Source of the DNA: Spirochaetota bacterium
GTDB lineage: Bacteria; Spirochaetota; UBA4802; UBA5550
DNA length: 7,120 nucleotides
Direction of reading: 5' to 3'
Assembly: GCA_022704585.1 (NCBI GenBank)
Contig: JAKJGD010000104.1
Span: 1-7,120 of the forward strand
Both the position numbers and the translations under genes were made by a program. Numbering within the stretch: position 1 is the stretch's first letter; each line of letters starts with the position of its first letter. This document shows positions 5,728-7,120 of the stretch, one piece after another. A model generated the notes under the pieces. That model was not told the origin of the DNA. It made no database searches and saw nothing but the letters and a program-made list of their open reading frames with translations.

Positions 5728-7120
5728 ATGAGTAAAAAAGAGATGACGCTGGATGCCGTTCCAGAAGTCAAGAAGCTGATCGAGCTGGGAAAACAAAATG
5801 GCGAAGTAACCTATGACGAGATCAACGACATTCTTCCGGACAAGCTGCTGAATTCAGAGAAAATCGACGATGTGTTCATCCTGCTCAACCAGCTGGGGAT
5901 CGAGGTGGTCGAGGAATCGACCCGGAAGGACCAGAACCTGCCCGGGGTGCGCAAGAAAAGCAGCACCTCGGCGAAGAAAAGCGTCTCCACCCAGACGGAG
6001 ACCTCGCATGTCGACGATCCGATCCGCCTGTACCTCAAGGAGATCGGGAAAGTTTCCCTCCTGTCCGGGGACCAGGAAGTCGATCTCGCCAAGCGGATAG
6101 AGGAAGGCGAGATCCTGATTGAAGAGACCGTGTACAACTCGACCCTCCTCATCAATGACCTGATAAAGAACTACTCCAAAATAAAAAGCGGCAAGATAAA
6201 GCTCACCGACGTTCTCAAGGTGAACCGGCTCTACTATTTTTCATCAGTGGACCTGGACAAGCTGGAAAAGAAGTTCCATGAGACGATGAAGGTCATCATC
6301 GAAGAAGACAACAAGATGATACAGGTCGGCAACAAGCTCAAAAAGGTAGACCCGGAATCCAAGAAGGCGGAGGAGCTCAAGGAGAAGATTGAAACGTCGC
6401 GGATGACCATACGCAAGACGATCAGGAACCTCGAGATCAATGATAACGAGGTGAACAAGCTTTCCGTCAAGATAAAGTCGATGGTCGCCAGGATACAGGA
6501 AACCTATGAGTTTTTCACCGAGATGGAAAACAAGTACCTCAAGGACCTCAAGGACCTCAAGCACCTCGCGCGCAAACTGGAAAAGGGAGAAACGATAACC
6601 AAGATAGTACGCGAGCTCGGGCTGAAGAACAAGGACGAGCTGCTCGACGTCATCAAGAACGTCAGGAACAACGAGCGCAAGATACGGAGAATAGAGCAGG
6701 AAGCGGGGGCCACGGCCGATGACATCATGGCCTGGGGCCAGCAGATTACCACGGGCCAGAAAAAGATTTCTATCGCCAAGAAGGAGTTGATTAACGCGAA
6801 CCTCCGTCTCGTGGTTTCCATCGCGAAGAAATACGCGAACCGGGGCATGCATTTTTTTGATCTTATTCAGGAAGGTAACATAGGCCTCATCAAGGCCGTA
6901 GACAAGTTTGAATATAAGAAAGGATACAAGTTTTCCACGTACGCAACCTGGTGGATACGCCAGGCCATAACACGGGCGATTTCCGACCAGGCGCGGACCA
7001 TCCGGGTTCCGGTCCACATGATCGAGCAGATCAACAAGGTTATGCGCGAGACCAGGCTGTTCCAGCAGGAGTTTGGCCGCGAGCCGAGCCCCGAGGAGCT
7101 GTCTGACCGCCTCGGGTGGG
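5728..7120 (+). CDS. rpoD: Major sigma factor RpoD (sigma70), 3' end cut by window
   Basis: This is the primary sigma factor, which directs RNA polymerase to housekeeping promoters. The 464 codons seen show region 1.1 (about residues 11-70, including [10 protein letters not shown]), a Ser/Thr/Lys-rich linker, region 1.2 (about 96-128, [17 protein letters not shown]), a long charged non-conserved insert (about 129-350, helical and probably partly coiled coil), then region 2 (about 353-423). Region 2 holds [35 protein letters not shown] and the -10-recognising [14 protein letters not shown], with W408 and W409 matching the paired tryptophans that open promoter DNA. Region 3 begins at [10 protein letters not shown] (424-433). 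The window ends before region 4, so -35 recognition cannot be inspected. Presence of region 1.1 plus the large insert marks it as a group 1 sigma. The ATG at 5728 is set by the strong ribosome binding site. It lies 92 bases after dnaG in the same direction and probably shares its transcript, perhaps with its own promoter too. Confidence 0.97.
   Translation, partial: MSKKEMTLDAVPEVKKLIELGKQNGEVTYDEINDILPDKLLNSEKIDDVFILLNQLGIEVVEESTRKDQNLPGVRKKSSTSAKKSVSTQTETSHVDDPIRLYLKEIGKVSLLSGDQEVDLAKRIEEGEILIEETVYNSTLLINDLIKNYSKIKSGKIKLTDVLKVNRLYYFSSVDLDKLEKKFHETMKVIIEEDNKMIQVGNKLKKVDPESKKAEELKEKIETSRMTIRKTIRNLEINDNEVNKLSVKIKSMVARIQETYEFFTEMENKYLKDLKDLKHLARKLEKGETITKIVRELGLKNKDELLDVIKNVRNNERKIRRIEQEAGATADDIMAWGQQITTGQKKISIAKKELINANLRLVVSIAKKYANRGMHFFDLIQEGNIGLIKAVDKFEYKKGYKFSTYATWWIRQAITRAISDQARTIRVPVHMIEQINKVMRETRLFQQEFGREPSPEELSDRLGW
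6532..6567 (+). repeat. Four-copy 9-bp tandem repeat within rpoD
   Basis: Four tandem units of AAG-NAC-CTC (AAGTACCTC, AAGGACCTC twice, AAGCACCTC) encode four Lys-X-Leu triplets ([12 protein letters not shown]) in the non-conserved insert of the sigma factor. The unit length is a multiple of three, so copy-number change would keep the frame. Confidence 0.8.

Noticed and set aside
6244..7017. Long open frame on the minus strand inside rpoD (257 codons)
   Set aside because: It is antisense to conserved sigma region 2 and the insert; its Leu/Val/Asp-rich content mirrors the Lys/Glu/Asp/Ile-rich sense strand.

Overview
The window reads as an ordinary bacterial chromosome segment of five main genes. 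Two carry housekeeping information functions: dnaG primase and the 5' two thirds of rpoD, the major sigma factor. The other three encode secreted or envelope proteins. My best guess at origin is Spirochaetota, possibly on the Leptospira side. I base this on the style of RpoD region 1.1, the density of lipoproteins and the dnaG-rpoD pairing. It is only a guess from remembered families, and another lipoprotein-rich Gram-negative lineage is possible.

Layout. Positions 1-237 hold a possible fragment of a minus-strand gene at the left edge and a good sigma70-type promoter (135-163). A plus-strand pair of lipoprotein genes follows, joined by an ATGA overlap. The first (238-1805) is built from four diverged PPC-like beta-sandwich domains. 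Its signal peptide and lipobox are in a different frame from the body, with the break at a run of five A residues (328-332). The second (1802-2266) is a small lipoprotein of unknown function. A strong hairpin flanked by A and T runs (2289-2322) probably ends transcription from both sides, because the next gene (2326-3360, minus) converges on it. That gene encodes an exported protein of the DUF4015 putative glycoside hydrolase family.

About 475 bases without a convincing gene (3361-3835) separate the DUF4015 gene from dnaG, which it faces divergently. This stretch is very AT-rich at 3601-3720 and holds candidate promoter elements and a 32-bp imperfect palindrome over a TATAAT. DnaG (3836-5635) has all its expected motifs. 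After a 91-92 base spacer and a clear ribosome binding site, rpoD begins at 5728 and runs off the right edge inside region 3. dnaG-rpoD is the core of the classical macromolecular synthesis operon; rpsU is not upstream here.

I found no CRISPR array, insertion sequence, tRNA, rRNA, phage gene or defence system, and I do not think the window holds an undescribed system. The points most worth a second look are the frameshift in the PPC lipoprotein, the two-lipoprotein operon, the palindrome before dnaG, and a four-copy 9-bp tandem repeat inside rpoD.
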